A stretch of DNA of 64,000 nt, from contig CM064666.1 in assembly GCA_032717465.1 (NCBI GenBank), positions 4,406,028 to 4,470,027 on the forward strand, read 5' to 3'. Made by a program: the position numbers and the translations under genes. The notes under the pieces were generated by a model. The model was not told the DNA's origin and did no database searches. It was given only the letters and a program-made list of their open reading frames with translations. Positions within the stretch are counted from its first letter, which is position 1. Each line of letters starts with the position of its first letter. This DNA is from Coenobita brevimanus (Eukaryota > Arthropoda > Malacostraca > Decapoda > Coenobitidae). This document shows positions 21,150-31,872 of the stretch, in pieces.

Positions 21150-22260
21150 CTGTGAAAGTCAATGAAATACACATGCGCCTCGCTCCTTCCATGCTAATGC
21201 TACACATAAAAACAAGCGGTATAAGGATATTGGATTATGGATGATCTCACAGCCACATTTGTCTTTAGGAAATTTATGGCAAGGGAAAGATACCTCAACA
21301 TTTTATGGTTTCTATAATTTGTCCACAACGTCAGGCTGGCTTCCAATGACAGGTTGTGAAGAATTCGCCCAATTCTCACCAAGATCAAGAAGTCCTTTAC
21401 AAAGTTTCTTTGACCATTGCAGAAGGTTGTCATCGATGAGCCGCTTCCTTTGTTTCAGGGACGTCTAGCAGTTATCCAGCATATGTCGTCCAAGCATCAC
21501 CACTATGAAATAAATTTCTATGTTGACTGTGACTGCAAAACTAGATATGTGCTAGACTTTTTTGTATAACTGATCTCAGATAAGGACATCCCTAGTTAAG
21601 ACTGGAAGGCTCTAAGGGACCCTAGTTACAAAGAAATGTTGTAACATGTTGACCGTCCAATGACATGACAAGTTGAAGATCAATATGCTTGATGCAGTTC
21701 ACAAGGGTGAGATGCAAGCCACTGAAAAGTAGGATTGCAGGACCAAGGAGCTCATGTTCAGACCAGATGCTATCAATGATTATGATAAACATGCAGCTCG
21801 TTGATAATGCTGACATGTAAATTGGTGCCTTTGACTGTCTCCAAAAGTGCTAAAGATGGAACAAGAAAGTTTTTCTACACGTCCATGATAACTCTATGCT
21901 GAACTCGTTCATACTTTTCAAGTGAATTGCAGCCACACGTATATTTCTCTTAACGAGTTCGAGAGGGAACTTAGGCACGAAGCACTTGTAGAGTATGCAC
22001 ATGTTCAGCCAGCAGGATCGAGAAGACACAGTGCTACTGTAGTGCCTGAGACAGTGTGTCATAATCAGACTACCCTTCAAATGACCATCTTGTGAACCTG
22101 CATCTCACACCTGCAGAGAAGAAAGCCTACAAGTGGTGCCATGTCTGTATGTACACTTGCAGATGGCTGTGGTTACGCAAAAAACACACTATGAGTGCAC
22201 CGAGTGTATGGTGGCACAGCGCCCTAAAGGTGATTTCCAGTATCACATCGAGGTACGATA
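21150..22260 (+). pseudogene. Decayed piggyBac transposase
   Basis: Reading the + strand across frameshifts gives piggyBac blocks in order. They are FRKFMARERYLNILWF; RIRPILTKIKKSFTKFL; VVIDEPLPLFQGRLAVIQHM (a catalytic-Asp block); INFYVDCDCKTRYVLD; FRPDAINDYDKHAA; IGAFDC then WNKKVFLHVHDNSMLNSFIL; and a C-terminal Cys-rich WCHVC ... THYECTECMVA. This matches the RNase-H-like core plus the cross-brace zinc domain of the family. At least six frameshifts or stops break it. Copy C of the Jockey LINE sits immediately downstream. No TTAA-bounded ends could be assigned. This is the only transposase trace in the window that could relate to elements P1-P3, T4 and T5. Confidence 0.85.
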
Positions 22261-22261
22261 C

Positions 22262-24785
22262 TTTTTTTTAGTGCGAGGAAGAGACCAAAGGCTGAGCCCG
22301 CATGATCGTTCCTTCCAAGAATAAAACAAAAACAATACAAAAGAGAGCCAAATTCAAGATCCATTCATTTTGAGATGCCTGGACACACTGCATTTGAAAG
22401 ACTGGAGTTCATAGGAAGCAGGAAATACATACAGAGGGAGACAGTTAAGAGCTGACCTGTTGCATAAATGAAGGACTGGGAGGAATGGTTAACTCTTGTA
22501 TTGGAGATCTGGACAGAAAAGGGATGAGAGTTTATTGCTAGACGGGTGCTACGCGCCCGTCGTAGAGGTGGAGGAATGCATGCAGACAGTTCAGAGGAGC
22601 AGTGACCATTGAAGTAGCGATAGAAAAGAGATAAAGATGCAACAGTGCGGCGAAGAGACAGAGGTTGAAGGGAGTCAGTAAGAGGAGGAGAGTTAATGAG
22701 ACGACAAGCCTTTGACTCCACCCTATTGAGAAGAGCTCTATGTGTGGAGCCTCCCCACACACGAGAGTTGTACTCTAAACAGGGGTGAATAAAACCCGTG
22801 TATAAAGTCAATAACTGTGCAGGAGTAAAGAAGGCACAGAGTCGGCTCAGAACAACTAATCTCTTGGAAGCAGATTTGACAAGAGATGCAATATGATCTT
22901 TCCAAGACAAGTCCAGTGTGAATGAAACCCCAAACATGTTCAAGGATGATGGAGGATTGAGCTGAATATTACTAAACATTAGTGGGTACTCCTGTGGAAG
23001 ATTTTGACGGGTTAATAGGTGTAAAAACTTAGCCCTTGATGCATTAAAAGAAAAAACAAGATTATTTTTATCACAGTCAGAGATACGAGCCAAGTCAGAC
23101 ATTAGGTGTGCCATAGCCTCATCCCTTGTTTGTTGAAGTGACTGCTACGATGGCCGTTGTGGGAACCGAATGGAAAGGAGAGGGGTGGAGTCATCAGCAT
23201 ACGAGTGGATAGGGTTAGATGTACAGCTTAGAAGATCATTGATGAATAAAAGGAAGAGAGTTGGTGATAGGACAGAGCCCTGAGGAACACCACTGTTGAT
23301 AGATCTAGAAGAACGATGGCCGTCTACAACAGTGGCTATAGAACGACCAGAAAGAATGCCATTGATGAAGGCACAGATAGGAGGATAGAAACCGTAAGGG
23401 GACAGTTTGGAAATTAAAGATTTATGCCAGACTCGATTGAAAGCCTTTGAGATGTCAAGTGCAATGGCAAAGCTTTCGCCAAAGTCCCGAAAGGAGGATG
23501 ACCAGGAGTCTGAAATGTAGATGAGAAGATCGCCAGTGGAGTGTCCCTGACGGAACCCATATTGACGATCAAAAAGAAGGTTGTAACAGGAAAGATGCTT
23601 TAAAATTTTTCTGTTAAGAATAGACTCGAAAACTTTTGAGACACAGAATGTCAAAGCAATTGGACGATAGTTAGAGGGTTGAGAATGGTCACCCTTCTTT
23701 GGGACTGGCTGAATGAGAGCAAACTTTCAGCAAGAAGGAAAGGTACAAGTTGAAAGACAAAGACGAAAGAGTTTACCTAGCTGGGGTGTAAGTAAAGAAG
23801 CATAGGTTTTGAGGACAACAGGAGAGACTCCGTCAGGCCCATATGCCTTGTTAGTATTGAGGCCAGCAATGGCAGAAAATACATCAACTGGAGAAATGTT
23901 AGTCATCCATAAGGAAGTCAGAGAGGGGATGTGAGGGAGGAACAGCACCAGAATCGTCTAAGGTGGAACTGGAGGATAAAGTCTGAGCAAACAGATCTGC
24001 TTTATCAGTAGAAGAAATAGCTACAGAGCAATCAGAATGGAAAAGAGGAGGGAAGGATAATGAGGAAAACTTGTTAGAAAGGTTTTTGGAAAGGTACCTG
24101 AAGGAGAGGGAAGAATTCGAATTAGAGAATTGAGAGCATTTAGTAGGGATGAAATTATTTTTGGCAGAGAGAAGAACAGACTTAGCATGATTCCGGGCAG
24201 AAACATAAAAAAGATGTGATTCAGGGGTGGGTTGGCTCCAATACCTTTTATAGGCACTCTCCTTGTTGCGAACAGCATTAGAACAAGCGTAATTAAACCA
24301 AGGCTTTCTTGCATTAGTCAAAGGAAATGAGAAAGGAATGTATGCTTCCATGTCCAAGAGAATAACCTCCCTAATGCACAAGGCACACTCAGATGGCTCC
24401 CGGCTATGGAAGCAATAATTATTCCAGGGAAAATCAAAGAAGTACTGCCTGAAGGCCTCCCAATCTGCAGCTCCAAAATGCAACAGACAACGTTTCTTTG
24501 CAGGGTCCACAGGCTGTACAGGAGCGCTAGGACAGGTTAAAATAATAAGGTTATGAATCGGAGGAGCCCAACAGAGAGAAAAGATTAACAGTGTAAGCAG
24601 AAGGATTAGTCGTAAGGAAGAGGTCAAGTATGTTGGAGCTCTCTCCAAGGCGGTCAGGGATATGGGTAGGGTGCTGTATAAGCTGCTTTAGGTCATTAAG
24701 GATAGAAAAGATGAAGGCTTGTTCACCAAGTGAATCAGTGAATGGAGAGGAGAGCCAAGGATGGTGGTGAACATTGAAATCTGCT
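22262..24785 (-). mobile_element. Jockey-like LINE, copy C, 5'-truncated
   Basis: This is an antisense copy of the A/B/D family. Its poly(A) is the T-run at 22261-22268. The 3' UTR and ORF then run upward to about 24785, where homology stops inside the endonuclease at GDFNVHHH (here [13 protein letters not shown]). The missing 5' third is typical of truncated reverse transcription. It is inserted within a few bases of the decayed piggyBac transposase. Confidence 0.9.
22365..24785 (-). pseudogene. Jockey-like ORF of copy C (partial endonuclease-RT)
   Basis: In element order the pieces are: 24785-23899, endonuclease remainder plus linker, KAYIPF-type block and [12 protein letters not shown]; 23948-23727, [16 protein letters not shown]; 23654-23145, FRQGHSTGDLLIYISDSWSS, LDISKAFNRVWHKSL (motif A), SGVPQGSVLSPTLFLLFIND (motif B) and SYADDSTPLLSI (motif C); 23114-22365, thumb and tail SQSFIYATGQL. 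Motifs A, B and C are all intact here, and frameshifts lie between the pieces. In the endonuclease SDH region the frame has slipped (SDS). Confidence 0.9.
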
Positions 24786-25477
24786 AGGCACTGGTGTGTG
24801 GGGAAATGTGTATAGTGTATATTTATTAATAAAATCAAAACATTAATAAGTGAACTATAATAACCTGGAAAATTTCTCGTAGAGGATGAATGTTTGTATC
24901 TGATTACGAACTGATATTCATTCACTGGAGTTAGATTTTAGAAAAATTAGTGCAATATACGAAAGTTATTAGAAGAGAAGGTGAACTACAGTATAGAATA
25001 TAGGTCTTATGGCAAAAATAAGCATTTAGAGATGAGTGCTATTCCTGCATCGAAGAAAAACTTGAGAAAAGATAAATGCATTATATATATACATATTGTT
25101 TGATGATAAGGATATCTACAATATAGAAAATATGCATTGTAGTGACATTCCTGTAGTGAAAGTGAGCTTTCAGGGCAAGAACTGTAGAGTCCTTTGGTCC
25201 TGTAATGTATACATCTTGGTATCATTCCTCCCATACACTCTAAGGCACCGTGTCACTCTGGAATGGCCAGGAAAAGAATTGGACAAATGAAATTAGCAAG
25301 CTGCATATGTAGGGTTATTATTCATTCCCATGGAAGTGGCAGGGGCTGGAGAAGAAGAACGAGAAGATGTAGTGGGGCATGGGGGAGTGACAGTGGGGCA
25401 GTCCCGCCCTTCCCAGGCTGCCAGGTTCCGCACAGACAGCTCACCCTAGACATAATCTTTTGTGCTCAACTGGACGC
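24786..25477. other. No gene seen
   Basis: This AT-rich spacer lies between the 5' break of copy C and the LTR start at 25478. I see no supported frame. Confidence 0.65.
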
Positions 25478-26615
25478 TGTCACGAATTTGCGCAATTGTA
25501 CTTATACAAATTTGTGACATTGTACTTTGGTGAGAAAACCACGAACTCTAGTGGAATTCCCACTGGCCCTCACTCAGTTCAACCGTCCTCATATTCACTT
25601 TGATCGGGATAATTTTCAGAACATTTGTCACTGTTTCACAAGTGACCATTCTTATCCATGACATTAGTGCTTTCACTGAGTGATTTATTGCATTTTTATA
25701 TCGTTCGCCCTCTTTCCGCTGACCGTTTAAGTTAGGCCACGCCTACTTCCAGTGAACACGGCCAGCTCTTGCCCCTGTTCCCCTTTTGAAAGCAGTCAGC
25801 TCTGAGTTGCCTCGAGGATAGGACCGTTTGTGCCCAGCATAGAGCAGCGCCTCCATTGTACAGCGAATTTCTGAATCTCCACCTAGACAGTGAATGAGCG
25901 AAGCGGGCTTAGCAAATAGCAGCATTTAGTATTCATCACGCAGGCGCCCAGACTTTTCATTCAGCTCCCCTCCACTGACCAGTATTTCTGTTCGTTTTTC
26001 TAAGCTTAAGTTTGATTAGCTTTTGAATGAGCGAGTGAGTGTAATCTCTTTGTTATTTGAATTCATGAGTCCCCTAGTGACCGTAAATCCCCCTTTTGAA
26101 TTCATTTTTGAGATTCATATAACGTAAATTTATTTTATTGTAATCAATAAACTTACAGTTCTTTTCTTTGAACTTAACGTAATTAGCCCCGTGTTTTATT
26201 TCTCCACATTAAGCTTATTTTAGCTACCGCTCCTAGTTTGCACAAACTCCTTACAATATTCATAACTGGTACTTTGGCCAGTTCTTTTGTATCAAACTTA
26301 AATCCATTGTGCCAGCCAGGAGTTAAGCACCAGCAAGAACCTGTCTATTATTATTAGCATTAGTTATTGATTGTCAGGGGTGGAGTCACTTTCTCGAGAG
26401 GCTAACAGTACAGTACTACAAACAGCACTCATGAGTAATTAGTCTCTATTGTGTAATGTTGAGAAAGTATATAAATTCTCCCCCTTAGAGAATCAGCATA
26501 ATAAGCTGGCATAAAGTAAAACTTACTACTTGATTCTCACAAGTCAATTTCTTGTCTCTATTTTCAAGTAATATCTAGTAATTCTTAAATTTTAAATTCA
26601 CATCCCCCCGTGACA
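25478..26615 (+). repeat. 5' LTR of the Gmr1-like element (1138 bp)
   Basis: It begins TGTCACGAATTTGCGC and ends CCCCCCGTGACA, giving a 7-bp terminal inverted repeat TGTCACG/CGTGACA. It aligns over its whole length with the split downstream LTR. A TATATAAA box lies at 26468-26475, placing the probable transcription start in the last 120 bp or so. Confidence 0.92.
26468..26475 (+). promoter_or_regulatory. TATA box of the LTR
   Basis: GAGAAAGTATATAAATTCTC sits in the distal part of the LTR. The second LTR has GAAAGTTTATAAATTC at the equivalent place, so the box is conserved in position though changed by one base. Confidence 0.6.
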
Positions 26616-26635
26616 TCTGGCGATCTCATTCCACG
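26616..26635 (+). promoter_or_regulatory. Probable primer-binding site
   Basis: TCTGGCGATCTCATTCCACG directly follows the LTR terminus. TGG at offset +3 is where the complement of a tRNA CCA end belongs. I cannot name the tRNA. Confidence 0.5.
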
Positions 26636-26947
26636 ATATTAACTCCTAGCTCTAAAGTTCTTAACGAAATAATACTCACTCACTCACACCTAGGTATTTG
26701 TTATCATTAAAGTCTACAGGCACTATATTACTGGTAGTTATTGATTCATCTCTATTGATTTTACGTAATAGTTTTCCCAGTCAGTTGCATTTTTTTCCCT
26801 TCTTATTTTCTTTATTAGTTTAACTAGATAAAACTGGTCACCACCAGCCTGTGCATATATTCTTTACTATTGATTATTACCATTTCTCAGCAAAACAGCA
26901 GTCAGTACTCAGTCTTTAGTCTACTCAGCATTAATTGAGTTAGCATC

Positions 26948-28195
26948 ATGGCTACAACTGATATATATGTATAGGAAGCCAAAGATATAGGGCTTACCAA
27001 TCCCCAACAACTGAAAGAATATGTGCTCTCACGGTTTTATTACGAACAACAGCATGAGGGTGATGCTCGTCAGGAGCATAGAATTGAACGTAAACGCGAG
27101 CAAGAACAACGCGAATATGAACAAGAACAACGAGAAAGAGAACGAGAATACGAACGTGCTGACCGCGAGGCATGTGGGAAACGTGAACTTGAGATGCTGA
27201 AGCTCAAACGACACTCCATGGCTTCAGGCACATCTGGTGAAGCCGACCCAAGCTCCACGAGTGCCCTTCCTGAACATGTTCTGGCAACCCCATGCCTCAA
27301 GCTTCCTTCATACAAGGAAGGCGAGCAAATCGAGCCATTCATAGCTCATTTCGAAGTCATGGCGCAGCTGTACCAGCTAGATGAGGCAGCTAAGCGGCTC
27401 CAATTTCTTAGCTTGTTTGAGGGCCCTGCCCTCGATATTCTCCACAGAGTTCGTGGAGACAATCTCACGTATGAGATGATGAAGGCAGCACTCATCAAAG
27501 CATATGGTCTCACAGTTGACGACACCAGGAGTCAGTTTATGAGGGCACGTCTACAAGAAAAGGAGACTGCTGTTCAATTTCTTGGTTGACTTACTGCTTC
27601 CTAAGATGAGTGGATGGAGAAAGATGAAACCCCTTCCACGTGAGAGGGGATAATTGATCTTATGCTGCACACGCAGCTAGAGAAGTCGTGGCCTGCTGAG
27701 CTTATGGCTCAGCTTAAGACCTGCCAGGTAAGGGATGCCAGCCAAATGGTGGAAAAGGCTGATGCATTCTTCACTGCTTACGGGCATCAAACTTGTAAGC
27801 AACAAACATGTAACAGGAAAGCTGACAAATTTGGGAAACCATCTCAGATTGAAACCCAGCATCAAGGCCCTTCTCAGAATAATGGCCAAGGTCGAAACAA
27901 ACTGCAGAAGAAGGACCAGGGACAAAATACTCAGAAACCTGAATGGAAGCAGTACAACAAGTACCCTAACCAGCAGCAGTATCAGCCACATAACCCTCAG
28001 TCAGGACAATCAACTTTAGTGTATTGGAGGCAGGAGGCGAATGCAGCCTTCATTCATCAACAGCAGTACAGTGGTGTCGATCCTAGCTGCATAGGTACTT
28101 CCCCACAGTTCACTAGTCCCCCAGCGACAGTGACCTCTCCACCACAGGTGGTCAACGCTCCATCTCCCAAGACGGTGAGTACGACCCCTTAGGTA
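26948..28195 (+). pseudogene. Gag of the Gmr1-like element, broken
   Basis: The start is the ATG at 26948 (MATTDIY), 333 bp after the LTR. TAG follows at codon 9. The main frame resumes as LTNPQQLKEYVLSRFYYEQQ, then a charged coiled-coil run of Arg/Glu/Gln. A capsid-like block follows: LKLPSYKEGEQIEPFIAHFE, RLQFLSLFEGPALDILHRV and FMRARLQEKETAVQFLG. After stops at 27587-27650 it continues LMLHTQLEKSWPAELMAQL to a Gln/Pro/Asn-rich tail ending near 28192. The block pattern resembles SCAN-like capsid domains of Gmr1/Gypsy gag proteins (inference). I see no CCHC knuckle. Confidence 0.8.
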
Positions 28196-28309
28196 TCTAA
28201 TTCTCAGGGCACCATGTTTGCCACATCATTCATTTAGCAACCTCATCCGTGGCTGGCTGCTTCCTCCACAGGCCCTCCCACAGGTAACAGTGCCTTTCTT
28301 GTTCAGCCA

Positions 28310-28640
28310 GGGTTTGTGGGAAGCGTTCCTGTAAAGGTCCTGAGAGACAATGGTTTCTCAGGTTCCTCTGTCAGGCAGAGTCTAGTTCGGTCTGAGGAGT
28401 ACACAGGTCGACAGATCCAAGCTGCTTATTGATGGATCAGTGAGATTGTTCCCTGAGGCACGTATGCAGGTGGCATCTCCATTTTACACTGGTATGACAA
28501 TCGCAGTTGTCATGTCAGAACCTTCTTTTGACCTAATAATAGGCAACATACCCGGTGCCAAGTATGGTTGCACCATAGATGACGCTACTCAGAATCTGGC
28601 TGCAGTAACAAGAGCCATGACCAAGGCTCCAAACTGTGTC
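28310..28640 (+). pseudogene. Aspartic protease region, catalytic motif altered
   Basis: FVGSVPVKVLRDNGFSGSSV occupies the position of the retropepsin active site, where D-T/S-G is expected. Here it is DNG. The second half reads PSFDLIIGNIPGAKYG, equivalent to FLLGNDIAG in related elements, followed by the AAVTRAMTK linker that commonly closes this domain. A frameshift lies near 28430. Confidence 0.75.
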
Positions 28641-29153
28641 ACCCCAGTGACCATTGCATCGCCGCAAGATCTGATTTGTAGCCAAGATGTTGTCCAAGAA
28701 CAACAGTCTGACCCGGCACTTTCTGCTGTGCAGAAGAAACAAAAGGGTAGAGCAATAAAGTATTCACGGGGAGTTCAAGCCAGGTTCCTTCGTAAACAAG
28801 GACGGCTCTACCGTGAGTCACAAACACCCCAGGGTGAGGTTCGACTGCAGTTTGTTGTTCCTGCGAAGTTTCGCCAAGCAGTGGTAGAATGGGGTCATTG
28901 TTCAGCCTCAGGAGGTCACATGGGCAAAAGGAAAACCCAGAGCCGTATCCATGCTGACTTTTTCTGGCCAGGAATGTGACAAGAAATAGATAGCTTTGTT
29001 CGTTCCTTCAATGTGCATCAATGTTCCACCAATCAGGGACATGTCATTCCTGTATCATTTGAATTCACACCCATAATCTCTGAGTCAGTTGAGAGAGAGG
29101 GGAGTGGTAATGTAGATGCAGATCTGATGTCTCGCCTGCTAACTGATGACTGA
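28641..29153 (+). pseudogene. Integrase zinc-binding domain joined to RNase H end
   Basis: FLRKQGRLYRESQTPQGEVR leads into VVPAKFRQAVVEWGHCSASGG, then HMGKRKTQSRIHADFFWPGM. This is the integrase HHCC domain with both His. After a TGA at 28978 the same frame continues DSFVRSFNVHQCSTNQGH; the two Cys expected in CDVCQ are lost. The frame then passes into GNVDADLMSRLLTDD and a stop at 29151-29153. NVxAD-LSR is the usual C-terminal end of the RNase H domain. The integrase core, RT and RNase H body are missing between them. Confidence 0.75.
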
Positions 29154-29775
29154 CATCGGCAACCATTGTATGCTGGGTTCCGTAAGACAGGCATCCTCAG
29201 AGATTTGTGCGATCTAAGGACCAGCCTGGTTCCCAGTCATTAGTGTACCAGTAAGACCTGATGTCTCGCCCATTGGTCCCACAGGACACATTACGTCCAG
29301 GACCTGTTTATACATGTGTACCCTAGGTTAAGGGGGAAGTTCGAGACTACCGTAAGGACAATCCGAGGCTGTGTTTGAATTACCTTGTAGTGTCTCGAAC
29401 TGTGGGCCTCTTTGAGGATTCCCGGAGAATGCACATTATCCACATGAGTGTTTACACCCACGTTGGGTGTTAAAATGTGACCTGCCCGAGATTGCGTAGG
29501 GATTCTCAGCTTGCTATCATAAATCATAAGTGTATTGTTAGGTTTAACCAGTAAACTGCCCGTTCTCAGAGATTTGAGCAATCCAAGGACTGGCACGTTT
29601 CCTGGTTAATAACGTAGGTTTAACCAGTAAACTGCCTGTTCTCATAGATTTGGGCAATCCAAGGTCTGGCATATTTCCTGATTAATAATGTAGGTTTAAC
29701 CAGTAAATTGCCTGTTGTCATAGATTTGGGCAATCCAAGGACTGGCACGTTTCCTGGTTCATAATGTAGGTTTAA

Positions 29776-30533
29776 CCCAAGACGTCCAGTCGACGTATGG
29801 GTACGTTGCATCATTTTGCATTTGCCAGTCCCGACGACGTACTGGTACGTCGTGCAATTGCAAGGTCCCTAATTTGCATAATTTTTAATTTTTGCACGTG
29901 ATTTTTCGTCGTATACACGGGACACCTTCCTCTGTCCTCTACAAGATGCCAAGCAGGGACAGTGCCTTACACCACATAACCTCCCCTCCCCACCCCGCAC
30001 GCCATTGTCTCGGCAATTCACCTGTTACCAGTGACCTGGCCAATAAAGACATTCAGGGCCAGAATGATTCCCCAATTGATGACAATGTGGAGGACAAAGT
30101 TTACATAGCATTAGAGGAAGAAACAGTCAGAAATGATGATTAGGTAATGTGGCAAAAGAAGGTCATGTATGCTTATGAGTTAGTGAGTGAAACAATGCTT
30201 ATAATGGCTATATTACTGTTTGAATACCAATATACTCTCGTACTATATATAAATTCGTACCAAGTAAATAAATAACTACCGTTTATGAGTGGTGTGAAAT
30301 AGGTACTCTCCCATAGAACTCGATTTCTTTGGTGCCAGCCTGTTAGAAAACCCAGTCAGGTAAGGAGGTACTGCTACCTAGATCGAGTATTTTAAACCTC
30401 AGGTGAGCGATTTCTCTATGAAATTTCGATGTTTCTCACCAAAAGCGGAGGTTTTAGCCAAAAATTTTTTTTTTCGAAAATACCTCGGGATTGGGGGGTG
30501 TCGGAGGTGCGAAATAGCTCGGGACGTGATGGG
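29776..30533 (+). mobile_element. TTAA-flanked element P2 (piggyBac-type MITE)
   Basis: A 758-bp unit lies between TTAA at 29772-29775 and 30534-30537. Its ends are CCCAAGACGTCCAGTCGACG and, read inward from the right, CCCATCACGTCCCGAGC. This is a 12-bp terminal inverted repeat with 2 mismatches. It shares subterminal and internal sequence with P3 throughout and with P1 at the ends. Near-palindromes ACGTATGGGTACGT and GACGTACTGGTACGTC lie within 80 bp of the left end. The interior has only one short acidic frame, so it depends on a transposase supplied in trans. Confidence 0.88.
29946..30143 (+). CDS. Short acidic ORF in P2 (65 aa), unknown
   Basis: MPSRDSALHHITS begins a frame that ends in the acidic stretch NVEDKVYIALEEETVRNDD before TAG. 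P3 carries the same sequence antisense from 31708, with CAG in place of the TAG, so the ancestral frame ran further (QVMWQKKV). Acidic N-termini precede the catalytic core in piggyBac transposases, and this may be the surviving N-terminal exon of one. That is inference, and it may not be translated at all. Confidence 0.35.
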   Translation: MPSRDSALHHITSPPHPARHCLGNSPVTSDLANKDIQGQNDSPIDDNVEDKVYIALEEETVRNDD

Positions 30534-30689
30534 TTAACGAGGAAACTGCCCATTCTCAGAGATTTGGTCAATCCAAGGACTAGCACATTTCCTGGTTAAT
30601 AATGTAGGTTTAACCAGTAAACTACATGGGTCCTCAGAAATTTGAGCAATCCAAGGACTACGTTTCTTGGTTAATAATGTATCCATTAA

Positions 30690-31105
30690 CAATATAACAG
30701 TGTACTTTTTGTAACATAAGTACTGAATACTAAGCAGAGAGAAATTGTAATTTCATAAAAATTGTTTGTCGCACTGACACTTTTGATGCCCCACCTTGAT
30801 TGCTTTCGCAGGTGCAGCTGGCGAGTGTAGCAATTTTGTCGTGCAGATCAGCTGATCATCTCTGCCACATGCTGCTGCCTCTTCTCTTCTGCCTTGTCAT
30901 CTCTATTTTCTATTGATTTGTATTATATCATTTTACACGTAGGTACAGTTACGCTGCAATTGTCACAATTACACCGTGTATTACATACATCACGCTACAT
31001 AACAATTAGTTGTTAATGTAAATGTGGTGAACTTTTCGCTCAGTTTGACCTAAGTACAGGATTTTTCACCGTCGTCATGGAGTTTTTTCCTCAGCCTTGC
31101 TTCTA
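30690..31105. other. Internal non-coding part of the Gmr1-like element
   Basis: This AT-rich stretch lies between the minisatellite and P3. I see no frame or motif. Confidence 0.5.
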
Positions 31106-31109
31106 TTAA

Positions 31110-31872
31110 CCCGCCCCGTCCCGACCACTTTTCGACCACTGGTACCCCCCAATCCCGACCATTTTTCGACCCTTTTTTTTTTTTTGCTAAAACTTTCGCT
31201 TTCGGTGAGAAACATCGAAAATTCATAGAGAAATCGCTCACCTGAGGTTTAAAATACTCATTACAGGTAGGAGAGCCTCCTTACCTTACTGGGTTTTCTA
31301 TCAGGCTGGCACCAAAGAAAACGAGTTCTATGGGAGGATAACTATTTCACACCACTCATAAACGGTATTTATTTATTTACTGTTACAAATTTATATATAG
31401 TACAAGAGTATATTGGTTTTCAAGCAGTAATATAGGCATTATAAGCATTGTTTCACTCACTAATACCTGACCTTTTTTTGCCACATTACCTGATCATCAT
31501 TTCTAACTGTTTCTTCCTCTAATGCTATGTAAAGTTTGTCCTCCACATTGTCATTGATTGGGGAATCACTCTGGCCCTGAATTTCGTACCGTGGCATGAC
31601 ATGGCTATACTGGCCAGGTCACTGATAACAGGTGAATTGCTGAGACAATGGCATGCAGGGGGGGGGGGAGGAGGTCATGCTGGGTAAGGCATTGTCTCTG
31701 CCTGGCATCTTGTTGAGGAAGGTGTCACGTGTATACGTACCAAAAATGACTCGCGAAAATTGAAAATTGTGGAAATTATGAACCTTGCAATTGTAGGACA
31801 TTGAAGTACGTCTCCGGGATTAGCTGTGACAAAACGTGAGGACGTGGAAGTACGTCCCCGGGACGCCGCGGG
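31110..31872 (-). mobile_element. TTAA-flanked element P3 (piggyBac-type MITE)
   Basis: A 763-bp unit lies between TTAA at 31106-31109 and 31873-31876, in the opposite orientation to P2. Its ends are CCCGCCCCGTCCCGACC and, from the other side, CCCGCGGCGTCCCGGGG. It matches P2 along its length: the acidic ORF region, GTAAATAAATA near the 3' part, and the CACCAAAGAAAACGAG block. A G10 run sits at about 31659-31668. P2 and P3 form an inverted pair 576 bp apart. Confidence 0.88.

Larger units (their letters stand above)
29541..30690. repeat. 76-bp minisatellite, interrupted by P2
   Basis: GGTTTAACCAGTAAACTGCC and the following CAGAGATTTGAGCAATCCAA restart at 29541, 29617, 29693 and 29769, exactly 76 bp apart. 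After P2 the next start is at 30607. Subtracting P2 (758 bp) and the duplicated TTAA (4 bp) again gives 76. A degenerate relative lies near 29190-29240. The array is in the untranslated part of the Gmr1-like element, between the pol remnant and the 3' LTR. Confidence 0.93.

Noticed and set aside
29541..30690. CRISPR-like regularly spaced repeats
   Set aside because: The 76-bp units are repeated throughout, with no unique spacers. It is an ordinary minisatellite in a retrotransposon of a eukaryote.
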